A stretch of 64,000 bases of DNA from Planococcus shenhongbingii (GCF_030413635.1 NZ_CP129235.1:620001-684000), one strand, 5' to 3'. Counted from the first letter of the stretch, positions 41,679 to 51,076 are shown. The notes: a model not told the origin generated them from the sequence alone. Numbers and translations are program-made.

Positions 41679-41762
41679 CCCCGGCCAAAAACATGTGCTC
41701 CTGCGCAAGCTCGTCGCAAAGCAATCAGCCGAAATGGTTCAGCCAATTGCTTCGAAGCTATT
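41679..41762 (-). repeat. interspersed repeat R2, copy 1
   Basis: The reverse complement matches 51162-51243: GCTTTGCGACGAGCTTGCGC and GCAGGAGCAC are identical, with related flanks (CGAAGCAATTGGC against CGAAGCCATTGGC, and GGCCG at the other end). It occupies part of the 650-base gap between the CPBP gene and the S9 peptidase, next to R1. Confidence 0.75.
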
Positions 41763-41841
41763 TTGCGAAATACCTATCACTATCACTATCAAATTATATA
41801 GTTCACCTAATAGAGATTTAAAGTTTTTCTCATTGCCGCTT

Positions 41842-43773
41842 TCAATCAGACAAGTTCTCAATAGGAACCGGCTCAATGTCATCAGCCGGCTCAAAGCCGA
41901 AGACTTTGCTGTAGAAATACAGTTCGGCTTCAATGGAACGTTTGATGTTTTCTGCCATCCGGAACCCATGCCCTTCGCCTTCGAAAGTCAGATAAGCGAC
42001 AGGCAGGCCTTTTTCTTTCAAGGCATCTACCATGAGCTCTGCCTGGTTTGGAGGGACCACTTTATCTTCGAGGCCCTGCAAAAAAATGACGGGGCATGAT
42101 AATTGGTTGGTAAAGTTGATGGGAGAACGGTCGTAATACAACTGCTTCGCTTCCGGATAGGCACCGAGCAAGCCTTCCAAGTATTTGGATTCGAACTTAT
42201 GGGTTTCTTTCGCGAAAATCTCCAGTTCGCTGAGTCCGAAATAGCTGGCTCCTGCTTTATAGACATCCGTGAAGACGAGCGATGCCAAAGTTGTGTAGCC
42301 GCCGGCGCTGCCGCCAACAATGGCTGCCCGCTCTCCATCAACTTCTCCTTTTTCAATCAGGTAGTTGACGGCATTTGCGCAATCTTCCACATCGACCACA
42401 CCCCAGTTGCCTTTCAAGCGCTCGCGGTATTCACGGCCATAACCGGTGGATCCGCCGTAATTGACATCGACGACTGCAAAGCCGCGGCTTGTCCAAAATT
42501 GGAATTCCAGATTAAGTGCCGAAATAGCGGCACTGGTGGGGCCGCCGTGGACCGACACCAGCAAAGGAGGCTTTTCGCCCGCCGGTGCTGCGTGATCCGA
42601 ATTTTTAGGCCGGTAGTAAATGGCATGGGCGGTTTTGCCGCCTGCTGTTGGATATTCAATGGCTTCCGGGATGGATAGGTAATTTTCATTTAATGGCAAA
42701 TCGGAAGCTGCCTTGACTTCTTCCAGCTGGCCATTCGCATCCAGCCTCACGACACGCGGAAAGTCTGTCGGCGAAGCAGTGATAAAAGCGGCTTCGCCGC
42801 CATTTGAATGGATGGAAGAGAAATAAGTGAACCGGTTTTTAACGGGCGTGACATCGCCGCTTTTGGCATCTATTGTGGCCAAGTGCATAATGCCGTTCTG
42901 CGCATACGATGCAAGAATGGTCGACTCATCCAGAAAAGCAAAATCTGCTTCGCCGAATACCCAGCTCGGACCGCCGAATTCCGCTTCCATCGGACAGACC
43001 GGTTCCGCTTCACTGCCGTTCAATCGCATAATGTTCCACCAGTTTGAGCGGTCAGAAAGAAAACAGAGCACGCCGCCCGGTGACCAGACCGGCTGTATAA
43101 TCGATTCGTTCGAACCGCCTGCCACCATACGGGCATTGGAAACAGAGCCATCTTCATTCAAATCGGCCAGCCATAATTGTGTATCATCCCAAGGCATGTT
43201 AGGGTGGTTCCACGTCAAATAAGCCAGCTGCTTAAAATCTGGGCTGATGCGGGGATTTGAATAGAAATCATTGCCGGACAGAATAACGCGTTCGTTGCTG
43301 CCATCAAGGTCCATCACCACAATGGCTGTTTCTGCGTAAATGGAGGAGTTGGTATGGTCTTCACGGATCCAGTATAAACGGCCGCGAGAAGCATCAACCG
43401 CTCCATCGGCATAACGGCGATGCGGATCCGAGGTGATCGGTTGGAAATTGTGTTCTCCTTGCCGGAGATAAAGCAAGTTGTCATCAAAGTTGGAAAAATA
43501 GAGGTCTGTATTATGAACCACAAAAGGGGCACCGCCGTATTCATGGACGCGTGTGCGGACATTGAACGGGGAAGGCGTCAGTTCTATGGCCGTTCCATTT
43601 GCCGTTTTTTTCACCACTGTGTTGCGCCCTGCTTCTGCAGGCCGCTCTTCAGTCCAATAAAGGTCTTGTCCTTCTAAAACTGCGTTTACAATTCCGACAG
43701 TGCCCCGTGTAATCAAATCTGCCGTGATAGGTGATTTCCAACTTCCAAAAGGCGATGCAGCGGTTTGGCTCAT
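41842..43773 (-). CDS. S9 family (prolyl oligopeptidase-type) peptidase
   Basis: 643-aa serine peptidase. The N-terminal two-thirds form a beta-propeller (repeats such as ISPDFKQLAYLTWNHPNMPW and WSPGGVLCFLSDR). The C-terminal alpha/beta-hydrolase domain has VSVHGGPTSA (oxyanion), nucleophile S489 in GGSAGGY, an acidic residue after FLQGLEDKVVPP and His in FEGEGHGFR. It resembles dipeptidyl or acylaminoacyl peptidases. No signal peptide, so cytosolic peptide turnover is likely. ATG with TAGGAGGAAG upstream; divergent from the glycerophosphotransferase gene. Confidence 0.93.
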   Translation of the reverse strand: MSQTAASPFGSWKSPITADLITRGTVGIVNAVLEGQDLYWTEERPAEAGRNTVVKKTANGTAIELTPSPFNVRTRVHEYGGAPFVVHNTDLYFSNFDDNLLYLRQGEHNFQPITSDPHRRYADGAVDASRGRLYWIREDHTNSSIYAETAIVVMDLDGSNERVILSGNDFYSNPRISPDFKQLAYLTWNHPNMPWDDTQLWLADLNEDGSVSNARMVAGGSNESIIQPVWSPGGVLCFLSDRSNWWNIMRLNGSEAEPVCPMEAEFGGPSWVFGEADFAFLDESTILASYAQNGIMHLATIDAKSGDVTPVKNRFTYFSSIHSNGGEAAFITASPTDFPRVVRLDANGQLEEVKAASDLPLNENYLSIPEAIEYPTAGGKTAHAIYYRPKNSDHAAPAGEKPPLLVSVHGGPTSAAISALNLEFQFWTSRGFAVVDVNYGGSTGYGREYRERLKGNWGVVDVEDCANAVNYLIEKGEVDGERAAIVGGSAGGYTTLASLVFTDVYKAGASYFGLSELEIFAKETHKFESKYLEGLLGAYPEAKQLYYDRSPINFTNQLSCPVIFLQGLEDKVVPPNQAELMVDALKEKGLPVAYLTFEGEGHGFRMAENIKRSIEAELYFYSKVFGFEPADDIEPVPIENLSD

Positions 43774-43871
43774 GTTTAATCTTCCTCCTAATTTCTTTGA
43801 AGTTTTCTGGTTTAGCTGTCTTCATGTTACCATTATAACTTTTTAAATTGTTGGAAAATTAAATAAAATCT

Positions 43872-43902
43872 ACTTTCCCTGCATAGACAGAGCAGGGAAA
43901 GT
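43872..43902. repeat. hairpin in the divergent intergenic region
   Basis: ACTTTCCCTGC (43872-43882) and GCAGGGAAAGT (43892-43902) form an 11-bp perfect stem. No strong T run follows on either strand, so it may be a regulatory site or leader hairpin for the gene at 43949 rather than a terminator. Confidence 0.55.
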
Positions 43903-43948
43903 GTGAAAAAATAGAGCCACTATCTCATCTAAAGAAAAGAGTGAAGTT

Positions 43949-45133
43949 ATGAAGCTGAAGGAAGAAGAGAGAGGGAAAAGGATCTTGTCGCCGTTTAAAA
44001 TCGCTTTAGCATTTGCCGCTGCAAAATTGCTGAAAAACAGAAGCGGTAAACCAATAGTGCTGGTCGGCGGCAATCTTGGAGAAAAGTACGAAGATAATGC
44101 TTCGGTCCTGCATCAATATTTAAACAAGCAATATGCCGATACCATGGAGGTATACTGGCTTTACGATCCAAAAACGAATTATGCGGAAGAACAAGGAATA
44201 CGTAATGCATTGGCCCTCGGCAGCTTCCGGAATTATTTCCTGTTCTTTCAAGCGGATTACTCTTTTCATGGCCATTCGATCCGATATGATCTTGCGCCTT
44301 CCGCACATAAATTTCTATTCCTGAATACCAAAACGGTCATGACGCATGTCAGCCATGGCATTGAAGGCTTTAAAAAGATTTTAATTCAAAAAGAAGATGT
44401 GCCGCTTTTAAAGCGAACGGACTTTTTTAATTGCGCGTCCCAGTTTGAAATGCGGATCAAACGGGACGAGTGGAAAATCCCTCAAGAAAAACTGATTGTG
44501 ACCGGCTTTCCACGGTTTGACCGCTACACGGCCAATCAGCCGGCACCACATGTGAAGAAAGTACTGGCGATGATGACATGGCGGGAATGGCTGATGGAAT
44601 CGGACAGCAGAGAATTTGAAAAAAGCGATTACTTTGTGCATACCAGCGAATTGCTGAAACACGCTGGAATTCAGGAGCTTTTGGAAAGCCAGAATATGCA
44701 AGTTACCGTAGCGCTGCATCCATTCATGCAGCGCTTTGAAAGCCATTTTAATGAAATCACTAGCGAGCGTGTCCACTTTATCGGCTTTGACCAGCTTTCC
44801 ATTTCACAGGCCATTGAAGAAAATGACATGCTGCTGACCGACATCACCAGCGTGTCCTGGGATTTTCTCTATTTAAACAAGCCGATCATCTTTTATTTAT
44901 TCGATCAGGAAGATTGGGAAAAGAAGCGCGGCATCTACATGGATTTGAATAAGGATTTGTACGGCTATAAAGCCAAAACGGTTGAGGAAGTTTATGAGTT
45001 TCTGAAAGAAATCGCTGTTGAAGGCGTCAACTTTAACAAATGGTACAGCATGGCACCGCAGTTCATCGATTTTTTTGACCAGAACAACTGCAAGCGGCTG
45101 ACAGAAAGAGTGTTTGGGAAAAAGAATCAGTAA
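43949..45133 (+). CDS. CDP-glycerol glycerophosphotransferase family protein
   Basis: 394-aa enzyme of the TagB/TagF family, which transfers glycerol-phosphate from CDP-glycerol during teichoic acid synthesis at the cytoplasmic membrane face. The two-lobed GT-B-like layout is visible: VLVGGNLGEKYEDN early, MTHVSHGIEGFKKI in the middle with the conserved His, LIVTGFPRFDRY, VALHPFM, and the C-terminal nucleotide-site stretch LLTDITSVSWDFLYLNKPII followed by FDQEDW. No tag, tar or sugar-modifying genes are nearby, so it may be an accessory transferase. Ribosome site moderate (AAAAGAG). Confidence 0.87.
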   Translation: MKLKEEERGKRILSPFKIALAFAAAKLLKNRSGKPIVLVGGNLGEKYEDNASVLHQYLNKQYADTMEVYWLYDPKTNYAEEQGIRNALALGSFRNYFLFFQADYSFHGHSIRYDLAPSAHKFLFLNTKTVMTHVSHGIEGFKKILIQKEDVPLLKRTDFFNCASQFEMRIKRDEWKIPQEKLIVTGFPRFDRYTANQPAPHVKKVLAMMTWREWLMESDSREFEKSDYFVHTSELLKHAGIQELLESQNMQVTVALHPFMQRFESHFNEITSERVHFIGFDQLSISQAIEENDMLLTDITSVSWDFLYLNKPIIFYLFDQEDWEKKRGIYMDLNKDLYGYKAKTVEEVYEFLKEIAVEGVNFNKWYSMAPQFIDFFDQNNCKRLTERVFGKKNQ

Positions 45134-45137
45134 AGGC

Positions 45138-45193
45138 AAAACAAGCCGCTGTGTGGATACATTGCTTTAAGTATCCACACAGCGGCTTGTTTT
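45138..45193. terminator. 23-bp stem bidirectional terminator
   Basis: AAAACAAGCCGCTGTG through GGATAC (45138-45160) pairs perfectly with 45171-45193 around a ten-base loop, with A4 and T4 at the ends. It lies between convergent genes. Confidence 0.85.
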
Positions 45194-45276
45194 ATATTTA
45201 GAGTGCTGCTGGTTTAATTCGAGTCCAACATTTAGAGATACAATGTCTTCTCAACAGCATTAGAGAATTCCAATCC

Positions 45277-46035
45277 TTAATAAGCGGTCCAGCCGCCGTC
45301 GACACCGATCACTTGGCCATTTACGAAACTTGCTTCGTCTGAACCAAGGAAAACGGCCATGTTTGCAATTTCTTCCGGCTGCCCCGCACGCGGGTTCAAT
45401 GCCATGCCAAGCTGTTGGCGGCCCATGCCCGCTTCGCTGATATTGCTCATTGTGCTGCCGATGTTTGTCATGACAGCTCCGGGCGCAATGCCGTTCGTGC
45501 GGATGTTTTTGTCCGCGTACATAAATGCCGTGTTTTTAGTCAATCCAACAACAGCGTGTTTAGATGCGGTATAGGCAGCGCCGGCACGAGCGCCGTACAA
45601 GCCGCCAGCTGAAATGTTATTGACGATGACACCGTGCCCTTGTTCAAGGAAAATTGGAATAGCAAGGCGCATAGCGTGCATGACTGCCGTCGTGTTGACC
45701 GCAAAAACACGCTCCCATCGTTCGTTTGAAATTTCCCCGACCGGTTCCATGCCATCCATGATTCCCGCATTATTCACAAGAACATCGAGTTTGCCGAAAG
45801 CTTGCTTCGTTTCTTCAAAAAGGCGGGTTAAATCGTCTTCAGAAGTGACATTTGTTTTAACAGCAATGGCTTCAGCTCCTGATTCTTTAAGGGACTCGGC
45901 AACTGCAGAAGCGCCTTCCAAATTCAAATCGGACACCACGACTTTCGCACCTTCTTTGGCGTAGCCTTCAGCAATCGCTTTGCCCATTCCTGAAGCAGCC
46001 CCTGTAACAATCGCCACTTTACCTTCTAATCTCAT
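45277..46035 (-). CDS. SDR family oxidoreductase
   Basis: 252-aa classical short-chain dehydrogenase starting MRLEGKVAIVTGAASGMG. Nucleotide loop TGAASGMG, NNAGIMDG, catalytic Ser in NNISAGG, YTASK with the Tyr-Lys pair, and the C-terminal GQVIGVDGGW. It resembles 3-oxoacyl-ACP reductase and glucose dehydrogenase-like members. ATG at 46035 is spaced correctly from AGGAGG; a TTG at 46041 is too close. Divergent from a TetR gene whose likely operators lie between, so it is probably the regulated target. Confidence 0.88.
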   Translation of the reverse strand: MRLEGKVAIVTGAASGMGKAIAEGYAKEGAKVVVSDLNLEGASAVAESLKESGAEAIAVKTNVTSEDDLTRLFEETKQAFGKLDVLVNNAGIMDGMEPVGEISNERWERVFAVNTTAVMHAMRLAIPIFLEQGHGVIVNNISAGGLYGARAGAAYTASKHAVVGLTKNTAFMYADKNIRTNGIAPGAVMTNIGSTMSNISEAGMGRQQLGMALNPRAGQPEEIANMAVFLGSDEASFVNGQVIGVDGGWTAY

Positions 46036-46056
46036 CCTCAAAACCTCCTGTTATTT

Positions 46057-46136
46057 TATTGAACATCTGTCTATTAAAAAGTATAGTGAAGGAAGAAAAC
46101 GTTTTCAATAATCAAATAAAACCATACTGTTCAATA
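46057..46136. promoter_or_regulatory. probable TetR operator half-sites
   Basis: TATTGAACA (46057-46065) and its exact complement TGTTCAATA (46128-46136) flank the divergent promoters, and a third related CTGTTCAGTA is at 46156-46165 near the TetR ribosome site. The wide spacing suggests looping or two separate operators. Confidence 0.5.
46094..46107. promoter_or_regulatory. possible cre (CcpA) site
   Basis: AGAAAACGTTTTCA fits the catabolite-responsive element TGWAANCGNTNWCA with one mismatch in the first base and is a near-perfect palindrome in the SDR/TetR intergenic region. Confidence 0.45.
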
Positions 46137-46180
46137 AACAACAAAACGTGAAAATCTGTTCAGTAAAAGGAGAATGAAAG

Positions 46181-46744
46181 ATGCGAAGCGATTTGCGGGT
46201 GATCAAAACCAAACAAGCCTTAGAAGAAGCTTTATTGATTTTGTTGCAGGAGAAGGCCTTGAAATCAATTTCCATCACGGAAATCTGCCGATTGGCAAAA
46301 ATCAACCGAGGCACATTTTATCTGCATTATGGCCAGATAGAAGATTTGTTTGAAGATTATTATAAGGAAATCATGAAAGACTTAACGGATTCTTATCAAG
46401 AACCTTACCGTCACACAAAAATTTTAAATCCCAGAGAACTGAATCCATCGACCATCCGCATTTTTCATCATATTGAAAAGTACAAACGGTTTTACCGGAT
46501 TGTATTTTCCAAAACGGTGCCGATGTCTTATTACTACCTCTTATTCGATCAAGTTCGTGATTTGCTGAGAAAAGATATGAACCTGGCTTTAAAGCCGGAA
46601 ATAGACTTCGCTATGCTGAGCGCTTATCAGGCAAATGCCATTCTCGGCATGGCCATTGAGTGGAGCAGAACGGATTTCCGGCAAAAAGCAGAAGAGTTGA
46701 ATCAGCAGCTGGTATACATTTTGAATATCAATTTGGCTAACTAA
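46181..46744 (+). CDS. TetR/AcrR family transcriptional regulator
   Basis: 187-aa regulator. The N-terminal helix-turn-helix is KSISITEICRLAKINRGTFY (about 28-47) with LHYGQIEDLF after it. The C-terminal ligand/dimer domain contains YYYLLFDQVRDLLRKDM and FAMLSAYQANAILGM, resembling the YxaF/DhaS-type C-terminal class. ATG follows AAAAGGAGAATGAAAG. Divergent from the SDR gene and flanked by matching inverted half-sites, so it probably represses that gene and itself. Confidence 0.88.
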   Translation: MRSDLRVIKTKQALEEALLILLQEKALKSISITEICRLAKINRGTFYLHYGQIEDLFEDYYKEIMKDLTDSYQEPYRHTKILNPRELNPSTIRIFHHIEKYKRFYRIVFSKTVPMSYYYLLFDQVRDLLRKDMNLALKPEIDFAMLSAYQANAILGMAIEWSRTDFRQKAEELNQQLVYILNINLAN

Positions 46745-46857
46745 TCGATTGCTTGATGCCATTTGTTAATAAAAAAGTTGTGGCATTCGGTACCTATCAT
46801 TTTTGTTCAAGCAGGATAGATGTTATACTAGCATTACAACTCAATAGACTTTGACTT

Positions 46858-46990
46858 TATGTCAAGGGGGAGTAGCTGTAGGGAAACCTATTTCACAGTC
46901 GTCAATACATGGTTCGTAGCCATCGGTTGTGATAGCAAACAATTTTGCTTAGCGAGACCTTTGCCTTTTATTAGGCGAAGGTCTTTTTTG
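46858..46990 (+). ncRNA. yybP-ykoY manganese riboswitch
   Basis: Leader RNA with the class hallmarks: AAGGGGGAGTAGC, GGGAAACC, CAGTCGTCAAT and TTAGCGAGACCTTTGCC at the expected order and spacing. Its 3' end forms the expression-platform terminator AGACCTTTGCC / GGCGAAGGTCT with TTTTTT. A promoter with TATACT at 46824-46829 lies upstream. Known members sense Mn2+ and turn on exporters; here the controlled gene is terC. Confidence 0.9.
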
Positions 46991-47018
46991 CTGGCAAAAA
47001 TTAGAAGGAGGATGAAAG

Positions 47019-47804
47019 ATGGAAGCAATTTTATTGGAGTACGCATGGGTCCTGTTGGTTTTAATCGGTTTGGAAGGGCTCTTGGCTGCGGATAACGCGG
47101 TTGTTATGGCCGTCATGGTCAAGCACTTGCCGAAAGAGCAGCAGAAAAAAGCATTATTTTACGGGTTAGCGGGGGCATTCATATTCCGTTTTGCCGCGTT
47201 GTTCTTGATCACAATTTTGGTGAACATTTGGCAGATTCAGGCACTAGGAGCTGCATACCTATTGTTTATCTCGGCTAAGCACATTTACGATCAGCGAAAA
47301 GGCGAAAGCGATCATATCCTTGACGTTGAAAAAGCACCGAAAAAAGGTTCTGGTTTCTGGATGACCGTTTTCAAAATTGAAATGGCGGATATCGCGTTTG
47401 CGATTGACTCGATGCTGGCAGCTGTCGCACTTGCTGTTACATTGCCGCATTTGGATGTATTCGGGATGGAAGCTATCGGCGGCATCAACTCCGGACAGTT
47501 CTTTGTCATGCTTGCCGGTGGATTGATCGGTGTTATCATCATGCGATTCGCTGCACACAAATTTGTGAAGCTTTTGGAAAGCTATCCACAGCTGGAAACA
47601 GCGGCATTTCTTATCGTCGGATGGGTAGGGGTTAAACTTCTCGTTATGACCTTGTCCCACGAAAAACTAGGAATTCTGCCGCATGATTTCCCACATTCAA
47701 CTCCTTGGACCATCTTCTTCTGGACCGTGTTGATTGGAATCGTGGTTGTAGCTGGATTGCTTAGCGTTAAGAAGAAAAAAGAGGCGGAAGCCGGAAGTAA
47801 ATAA
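47019..47804 (+). CDS. TerC family integral membrane protein
   Basis: 261-aa membrane protein with seven hydrophobic helices. The conserved acidic metal-site residues are in EGLLAADNAVVMAVM (near 23-37) and KIEMADIAFAIDSMLA (near 117-132). TerC relatives such as Alx and MeeF/MeeY export Mn2+ or metallate secreted enzymes. The manganese riboswitch 30 bases upstream makes Mn2+ export or loading the most likely role (inference from established riboswitch specificity). ATG follows AGAAGGAGGATGAAAG. Confidence 0.93.
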   Translation: MEAILLEYAWVLLVLIGLEGLLAADNAVVMAVMVKHLPKEQQKKALFYGLAGAFIFRFAALFLITILVNIWQIQALGAAYLLFISAKHIYDQRKGESDHILDVEKAPKKGSGFWMTVFKIEMADIAFAIDSMLAAVALAVTLPHLDVFGMEAIGGINSGQFFVMLAGGLIGVIIMRFAAHKFVKLLESYPQLETAAFLIVGWVGVKLLVMTLSHEKLGILPHDFPHSTPWTIFFWTVLIGIVVVAGLLSVKKKKEAEAGSK

Positions 47805-47813
47805 TGGCAAAAG

Positions 47814-47852
47814 AAAAGGAGTCTGCTTGAAACTAAGCAGGCTCCTTTTTGT
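47814..47852 (+). terminator. terminator after terC
   Basis: AAAAGGAGTCTGCTT pairs with AAGCAGGCTCCTTTT (one mismatch) around GAAACT, then TTTG. Confidence 0.82.
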
Positions 47853-47938
47853 GTGTTACGAAAGGTTTTAGTCTTTATCCGCTGGGCATAGAAAAGAATA
47901 GGCGTTTTACTGAAATTAACAAAACGGACTTTTCTGTT

Positions 47939-48163
47939 CTAATGCGCGGGATTGATGAAAATTTCCTCGTGAGTGGCCAACTGCTGCACAGAAGTGCAGT
48001 GTGGACAGATGGTATAACCTTTTTGTGTTTGAAGCGATTCAATGTAAGCGAGACAATCTTTGAATTCCCGTTTTTCAATCGGTGTTGTCGTGAACCCGCA
48101 CCGGTCTCCGGCAAAGACTCTTTGGTGAATGGTTTTTGTCGCGTGATCGATCAAATATTTCAC
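47939..48163 (-). CDS. small CxxC protein of unknown function
   Basis: 74-aa protein starting at GTG 48163, eight bases after AAAGGAG; an upstream GTG at 48172 overlaps that site. It begins MKYLIDHATKTIHQRVFAGD, then has DRCGFTTTP, IESLQTQKGYTICPHCTSVQ and ends near EEIFINPAH. The CPHC motif with another Cys upstream suggests a small zinc or redox site. The opposite frame (47849-48184) lacks a ribosome site, so this strand is preferred. Confidence 0.65.
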   Translation of the reverse strand: MKYLIDHATKTIHQRVFAGDRCGFTTTPIEKREFKDCLAYIESLQTQKGYTICPHCTSVQQLATHEEIFINPAH

Positions 48164-48184
48164 TTCCTGCACTCCTTTCTATAA

Positions 48185-48706
48185 GAAAAGGCAAGGTTTT
48201 CCACAAACATCTTATCTTTAGCTTACTTAATAGAAGAAAGAATGAGTAGTGTCTAACAGTCTATTTTTATTAGAAAAATCAGATTTCTTTCTAAGAAAAC
48301 AGCTTAAAATAAAATCTTTAATAGGTATTTTTAGCTAATTTCAGTCTGGGTCATTAAATTTTGCTGCATATTGATGAACATCCAGAATCACTTAATGAGA
48401 GGATCGGATTTGATGCCAAGGGAATATGGTGGACATTGAAAAGGAATTGTTCAAGAATAAAGCCACCAAAGAATTGAGGCTGGCAAAGTGTTCTTAAGTG
48501 CCGGATGCTGAATTCTGTTGATTTCGAAATTATTTTAAAAAGCCTCTGCTGGATGTATTTCTTAACTCGGATTTCGACGCAGACAGAGGAATAAGAGCCT
48601 GTATGCTTAAACTTCATACAAAGTAAGGCATATTAACCCTGTATCTGTTCCTGTATAATGAAACCAAATTAGTGAAATGCGGCTTTCAAGAAAAGGAGGC
48701 GTTTAG
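48185..48706. other. intergenic region with a possible decayed gene
   Basis: 520 bases, AT-rich at the left. From 48358 to 48471 on + an open stretch of 37 codons has protein-like composition (HIDEHPESLNERIGFDAKG, then WWTLKRNCSRIKPPKN) but has no start and ends at TGA. This may be a gene remnant. CCTCTGCTG and an imperfect complement near 48580 could pair. The DUF2294 ribosome site AAAAGGAGGC is at the right edge. Confidence 0.4.
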
Positions 48707-49405
48707 ATGACAAAGGAAAAAACACTTCAATCTGAAATCAGCAGTTATCTGTCCAGCTTGCTGCGCGAGCATTTCGGAAAAGGCCCGACTTCGGTGTTTG
48801 CCACGATTGCAATCCCTTTTATCACCATCCATTTCCGCGGGTTTTTATCGCCGATGGAAAAAGTGCTGATGAAACAAAAGGAAGAACAGCGCATATTGGA
48901 GACAAGAGATTTGATGATGAATGATTTGAAATCGGAAATCATCCTTTCACTTAGTAAATATTTGGCGATAGATGTCAAAGAACTTTATGCAGACTGGGAC
49001 CTTGAAAAAGAAACAGGCCTCATTATTGGCGTACTGGATGCAGGTTTGAACAGAGAAACCATCGAGTGGCCGAAAGAGGCAGATGAAAAAGCATTCCAGG
49101 AAAAAATAAATGAAGCGAGCAAAAGAGCGGAAAAAGTGCCGGGCAGCACGGATACTTTTTGGTTGAGTGACCGCACCATCCTTGTGCGGCGTTCAAAGAT
49201 TTTAGTGCAGATTGAAAAAGAGCTGATCAGGAACGGTTTCGAGGAACAATTGAAATTGGCTAAACGGCCACTTGAACATAGAGTGTTGGAAGAAGCCAGA
49301 CTGGAAACAGTCCTTAAACGCCAAATCAGCGAGACGTTTTTAGATTGGAACTTTGATAAGGACCTAGGATATATCGTGTTCTTATTAGAACCAAAGAATT
49401 CGTGA
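48707..49405 (+). CDS. DUF2294 domain-containing protein
   Basis: 232-aa soluble protein with two related halves, each ending in a DUF2294-like segment: HFGKGPTSVFATIAIPFITI near the start, KYLAIDVKELYADWDLEKET in the middle, and the second half with STDTFWLSDRTILVRRSKIL and ETFLDWNFDKDLGYIVFLLE. The repeat of an Asp-Trp-Asp-like motif suggests an internal duplication. The family is common in Bacillota and has no settled function. ATG follows AAAAGGAGGCGTTTAG. Confidence 0.82.
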   Translation: MTKEKTLQSEISSYLSSLLREHFGKGPTSVFATIAIPFITIHFRGFLSPMEKVLMKQKEEQRILETRDLMMNDLKSEIILSLSKYLAIDVKELYADWDLEKETGLIIGVLDAGLNRETIEWPKEADEKAFQEKINEASKRAEKVPGSTDTFWLSDRTILVRRSKILVQIEKELIRNGFEEQLKLAKRPLEHRVLEEARLETVLKRQISETFLDWNFDKDLGYIVFLLEPKNS

Positions 49406-49600
49406 ATGCGTGATCAATTCTTATAGCAGCTTTTTTATATAAGAGGATTGTTTGAATGGGAGATAGAAGTTTAGAACGCCAAGTGCTGAGTCATCCGCTG
49501 CTGAAGCGGGTATAGTAAGAAATAGAAGGGTTTCCGACCGGGAGCCTCTTAATAGAACAAGCAGACAAGTTTTTATTTATATAGAAGGAAGGGAGATATT

Positions 49601-51076
49601 ATGACACAGCGGAAAGAAAGAACGGAGACCGGGTGGAATTTGGAAAACAGTTATGCCCGCCTCCCAAAAGCATTTTTCACCAACGTAAAACCGCATCCTG
49701 TGAAGTCTCCGAAGCTAGCTGCTTTAAACGAGCCGCTGGCAGCATCGCTCGGATTGAATATAGAAGAACTGAAGAGCGGAAAAGGCATGGAAGTACTTGC
49801 CGGAAATGAAATTCCGGAAGGTGCGCTGCCGCTTGCGCAAGCTTATGCTGGCCATCAATTCGGCTATTTAACCATGTTGGGGGATGGCCGTGCGGTATTG
49901 TTAGGTGAACAAATCACGCCGATAGGCGAGCGCTTTGATATCCAATTGAAAGGATCCGGACGCACGCCTTACTCGCGGGGAGGCGACGGCCGGGCAGCAC
50001 TTGGGCCGATGCTCCGCGAATACATCATCAGTGAAGCGATGCATGCACTCAGCATTCCGACCACCCGCAGCTTAGCGGTGGTGGCGACCGGTGAGGAAGT
50101 TAGACGTGAAACCAGTCTGCCGGGGGCTGTTTTGACCCGTGTTGCGGCAAGCCATCTGCGTTTTGGGACATTCCAATATGCAGCAGGAGTCGGCGACATT
50201 GACAATATTCGGGCATTAGCCGATTATGCAATCGAGCGCCATTACTCGGATGTAAATCTAGGTGATAACCGTTACCTCGGATTTTTCAGAGAAGTGGCGA
50301 TGCGCCATGCGTCGCTCGTTGCGAAATGGCAGCTCGCTGGGTTTATCCACGGCGTTATGAATACCGATAATATGACCATCAGCGGCGAAACAATCGATTA
50401 CGGGCCATGTGCTTTCATGGACACCTACGACCCGACAACAGTCTTCAGCTCGATTGACCATCATGGCCGCTATGGTTACGGCAACCAGCCGCAGATTGCG
50501 GGCTGGAACTTGGCGCGTTTCGCTGAAACTTTAATTCCGTTATTGCACGAAGAACAGGAAGAAGCGGTGAAGCTGGCACAGCAAGTGCTGTCCGATTACA
50601 TCAAAACATATTACGCCCATTGGCTCTCGGAAATGCGCGCGAAGCTGGGAGTGTTCAATGAAGAATCGGCGGATGAAGTGCTGGTGGCGGATCTGCTGAA
50701 TCTTATGAAGGAATACGATGCAGATTACACCAACACTTTCCGTGCGTTGACGTTTGATCAGCTTGAAGATACAGTGCTGTTCGGCAAGCTGGAGTTTACT
50801 GCCTGGACTGAACAATGGCAGGCAAGGCTGACACGGCAGAAACAGTCAAAAGAACAGTCGCATGAGTTGATGCGAAACAGCAACCCGGCAGTGATTCCGC
50901 GGAATCATCGGGTGGAGGAAGCATTGGAAGCGGCAGTGCAAAAAGGCGACTACAGCGTTATGGAGAAACTGTTAAAGGTTCTTGCCAATCCATATGCCCA
51001 TTCTGAAGAACAAAAAGAATACAGCACATTGCCTCCGGAATCACCGGATTCCTATCAGACATTCTGCGGGACATGA
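49601..51076 (+). CDS. selO: protein adenylyltransferase SelO (YdiU family)
   Basis: 491-aa pseudokinase-fold enzyme that transfers AMP from ATP to protein hydroxyls. Conserved blocks: [20 protein letters not shown] (about 87-106), the Lys in [20 protein letters not shown], the flipped nucleotide-site Arg residues, the Asn in [20 protein letters not shown] with the metal-binding Asp, and [14 protein letters not shown]. The N-terminal [11 protein letters not shown] is typical. Length is near the family norm. No C-terminal Sec/Cys extension is seen: the end reads SYQTFCGT, so a Cys lies three residues from the terminus. ATG follows AAGGAAGGGAG. Confidence 0.93.
   Translation: MTQRKERTETGWNLENSYARLPKAFFTNVKPHPVKSPKLAALNEPLAASLGLNIEELKSGKGMEVLAGNEIPEGALPLAQAYAGHQFGYLTMLGDGRAVLLGEQITPIGERFDIQLKGSGRTPYSRGGDGRAALGPMLREYIISEAMHALSIPTTRSLAVVATGEEVRRETSLPGAVLTRVAASHLRFGTFQYAAGVGDIDNIRALADYAIERHYSDVNLGDNRYLGFFREVAMRHASLVAKWQLAGFIHGVMNTDNMTISGETIDYGPCAFMDTYDPTTVFSSIDHHGRYGYGNQPQIAGWNLARFAETLIPLLHEEQEEAVKLAQQVLSDYIKTYYAHWLSEMRAKLGVFNEESADEVLVADLLNLMKEYDADYTNTFRALTFDQLEDTVLFGKLEFTAWTEQWQARLTRQKQSKEQSHELMRNSNPAVIPRNHRVEEALEAAVQKGDYSVMEKLLKVLANPYAHSEEQKEYSTLPPESPDSYQTFCGT

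Noticed and set aside
42103..42678. Plus-strand ORF inside the S9 peptidase region
   Set aside because: Antisense shadow; the minus strand carries the Ser-protease motif and propeller.
47849..48184. Plus-strand ORF after terC
   Set aside because: No ribosome site, begins inside the terC terminator, and overlaps the better-supported minus-strand CPHC protein.
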